From contig CAIUZX010000078.1 of the NCBI GenBank assembly GCA_903903715.1, positions 1 through 35,179 of the forward strand: a stretch of 35,179 nt of DNA. Reading direction: 5' to 3'. The notes beneath the pieces were generated by a model. That model was not told the DNA's origin. It saw nothing but the letters and a program-made list of their open reading frames with translations, and made no database searches. The position numbers were made by a program, and so were the translations under genes. Within the stretch, counting starts at the first letter, position 1; every line of letters starts with the position of its first letter. Source of the stretch: an uncultured Caulobacterales bacterium. Its GTDB lineage: Bacteria > Pseudomonadota > Alphaproteobacteria > Caulobacterales > Caulobacteraceae. Of the stretch, positions 33,391 through 35,179 are shown piece after piece.

Positions 33391-35179
33391 TCCGCCATCA
33401 TGCGTTCAAATAGCTTTTTGAACGTGATCATGTCGAGGTGCTGGTGGGCCAGTCCGGCCTGAGGTTGATCGAGCTGATCCTTGGCGCCGAGCATGGCGTA
33501 GTATCGCGCGCCGTACATTTGGGCGCCGAAGCTCAGGAACCAGTCCGAGCCGAGAATGCCTCCGCCATCATTGTGAATGTCGAGTATCCGAAGGTCCTTG
33601 TTGCAGAAAATCGTGTTGCTCATGTTGGAGCCGTGCTGACCGATGATGACCTTTGCATGGTGCGCCAACGAGATCTGTTCGATCACCGAGAAGTCGGACC
33701 ATTGCAGAATCTGGAATCCTTTGGGCAGGAGGAAGTCCAGTATTTCCTGCTCATTCGTCAGGTGGCGGATCGCTGCGTCCCTACGACTGATATAATAGAG
33801 CCCGCTCTCATAGCCGGCGGGCGGCGGCCCGGCGGCGGGCAGGAAGGTCTTGCGGAGCCATGCGGTCGTCGCGCGGCTGACAGACGGCCGATCGATTGTC
33901 GAGACAACGTAGGCGTGGTCCAGCCTCAGGGTCACCGATGCATTGGTGTGAATGAAGCGCAGATCGCGACCATGCGGCAGCAGGTCCAGATATTCTTTCT
34001 GATACCGGGTCATGATCGGCCCCATGACGACCGGCAGATCCCGCAACTGTGGAAAAGCCTCCAGATACCAGAAGCGGGGCAGGCACCCCGCGAGCCAGTG
34101 CAGATAGCAGTGCAGATCGGAAAAATTGGCCACGACCACGGGCTCTGAAATGCGTACCTCGGGGAAGAACCCCGTCTCAATTGGCGTTAGTCCGTCTGCG
34201 GCCGTCCCACCCGGCGCCGGACGCATGTAGGGGTCGATCTCCCAGATGGACGGTTTGAGCTGCTCGACGGCTTCGGGAAACGGCCCGATGGATTCCGTCA
34301 TCAGCGTGTTGTCTTCGTCATAGATGTAGCCGTGTGCGCCGCTGAGCCGCAGGTTGGGCGCGTAGGCGATGAAGCCGCCGTGGCTGACGTTGCGCGCCTG
34401 ATAGGGCGGCGTGAAGTAGATCTGCGCTGCCGAAGGGGCCTCAACGTGCGGGGCCGGGCAGACATAGGCTTCGGTCTCGCCGATCGCCAGGCGGGTGCGG
34501 CGCCCCTCCCTAGCTTGAGTGAGAAAGGAGACCCCGTCGGTTGCTGGCGGGCAAAGGGCCTCAAGGCTACCGAACCTGGTGGTCGCGTAGCTTGCCTGAA
34601 ATGCCCGCCCGAGCCAGATACGGGGAATGGGCAGGTGGCCTCGCGTCGTCACCCAGACCAGCGGGCCGAAAGCGATGTCGGCGTTTTCCCGCTGGGCGAG
34701 GGATCTCAGCTGCGCCGTCGCCTTTGGCGACATGTCATAGGGACCGAGCAGCACGCCGCCGTCGACAAGATGCGGAAGGAGGTGATCCGCCGCGTCGAAG
34801 GACGTCTCCGCCTCCAGATCCGGATCCAGAATGATCAGGTTCGCGCCTTCCGCCGACGTTTCAGCGGAAGGCGCATGGACGATTTCGGTCTCGAAAAGTC
34901 CTGCCTCCGTCAGAAGGTCCCGGAGCTGCGCCAGCCGCCCGTTGGACGGATCGCCGCCGACATAGGCCGTGAGCTCGGGCTGCAAGCCGGGCAGCGACTG
35001 CGCAAGCCAGCGGCGCAGGGTTTCGGAAAACCGCAGCTGCGCCGAAGCGCTCTCGAGAGCGGTGGGCGAAGGCACGATCAGCTCGACTTTGGCGTTGCGA
35101 TCTGGCGGCGGTTCAACAGCAATACGCCGTTCGACAGGGGCAGGAGAGTTCGATGGAAGTCGTCGCGTGTGGCGGCGAC
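33387..35179 (-). CDS. GT61-family (DUF563) glycosyltransferase, N-terminus uncertain or beyond window
   Basis: The C-terminal half carries GT61/DUF563 features: SRRDAAIRHLTNEQEILDFL, then QWSDFSVIEQISLAHHA and VIIGQHGSNMSNTIFC. The N-terminal part (about 250 residues) contains a Rossmann-like segment, ELTAYVGGDPSNGRLAQL to LLPHLVDGGVLLGP, that may be a separate domain. A GTG at 35075 gives 562 residues, but the frame stays open to the right edge with no stop. The 34 extra codons are Pro/Arg-rich and have poorer codon bias, so either this GTG or a start outside the window is correct. It overlaps the RmlD-like gene tail by 4 bases. The donor sugar is unknown. Confidence 0.75.
   Translation of the reverse strand, partial: RRHTRRLPSNSPAPVERRIAVEPPPDRNAKVELIVPSPTALESASAQLRFSETLRRWLAQSLPGLQPELTAYVGGDPSNGRLAQLRDLLTEAGLFETEIVHAPSAETSAEGANLIILDPDLEAETSFDAADHLLPHLVDGGVLLGPYDMSPKATAQLRSLAQRENADIAFGPLVWVTTRGHLPIPRIWLGRAFQASYATTRFGSLEALCPPATDGVSFLTQAREGRRTRLAIGETEAYVCPAPHVEAPSAAQIYFTPPYQARNVSHGGFIAYAPNLRLSGAHGYIYDEDNTLMTESIGPFPEAVEQLKPSIWEIDPYMRPAPGGTAADGLTPIETGFFPEVRISEPVVVANFSDLHCYLHWLAGCLPRFWYLEAFPQLRDLPVVMGPIMTRYQKEYLDLLPHGRDLRFIHTNASVTLRLDHAYVVSTIDRPSVSRATTAWLRKTFLPAAGPPPAGYESGLYYISRRDAAIRHLTNEQEILDFLLPKGFQILQWSDFSVIEQISLAHHAKVIIGQHGSNMSNTIFCNKDLRILDIHNDGGGILGSDWFLSFGAQMYGARYYAMLGAKDQLDQPQAGLAHQHLDMITFKKLFERMMAD

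Overview
High-GC alphaproteobacterial DNA, most likely Caulobacterales (Caulobacteraceae). The main support is the core block trigger factor - ClpP - CicA-like HAD protein (opposite strand) - ClpX - Lon - HU, the arrangement I know from Caulobacter crescentus. The glnB-glnA pair and chromosomal parE nearby fit a chromosome rather than a plasmid. This placement rests on recalled synteny and protein motifs, not on a search.

Layout. (1) 1-5796, all minus strand: a RhlE-type DEAD-box helicase cut by the left edge, with a good promoter; then, in transcription order, parE, a secreted TPR protein, a secreted ApbE-DUF2271 fusion and a PepSY-type membrane protein. The last three look like an extracytoplasmic flavin/redox module. 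(2) 5968-12758: a secreted alpha/beta hydrolase that has lost its nucleophile serine, glnBA (minus) with a structured intercistronic region, a histidine phosphatase, the NAD(P)H-hydrate repair enzyme, and a Baeyer-Villiger-type flavin monooxygenase. (3) 12908-20866: tRNA-Leu(TAG), tig, clpP, cicA, clpX, lon and hup, the protein quality-control block. (4) tRNA-Val(TAC) at 20921-20997, followed to the right edge by a sugar-nucleotide and glycosyltransferase region.

The sugar region is the accessory part of the window. Eleven minus-strand genes (32317 down to 21072) are packed head to tail, many with 4-base ATGA overlaps. In transcription order they are: a nucleotidyltransferase-PfkB kinase fusion (HldE-like parts in reversed order), a Gfo/Idh/MocA oxidoreductase, a UDP-glucose-dehydrogenase-like protein without the catalytic Cys, an SDR without the Tyr/Lys catalytic pair, a 2-oxoglutarate/Fe(II) dioxygenase-like protein, an amidohydrolase, two DegT-type aminotransferases, a CgeB-like glycosyltransferase, an FdtA/WxcM-type ketoisomerase and a GT9-like protein. 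A divergent RmlD-like reductase and a convergent GT61-like glycosyltransferase, which runs to or near the right edge, complete it. The set reads as synthesis and transfer of an unusual amino sugar for a surface polysaccharide or glycoprotein. The product cannot be named from sequence. This operon is the best candidate for an undescribed system here.

No CRISPR array, insertion sequence, transposase, integrase or rRNA gene was seen. No gene-free stretch exceeds 300 bases. Hairpins and promoters were found by eye and were not energy-scored.
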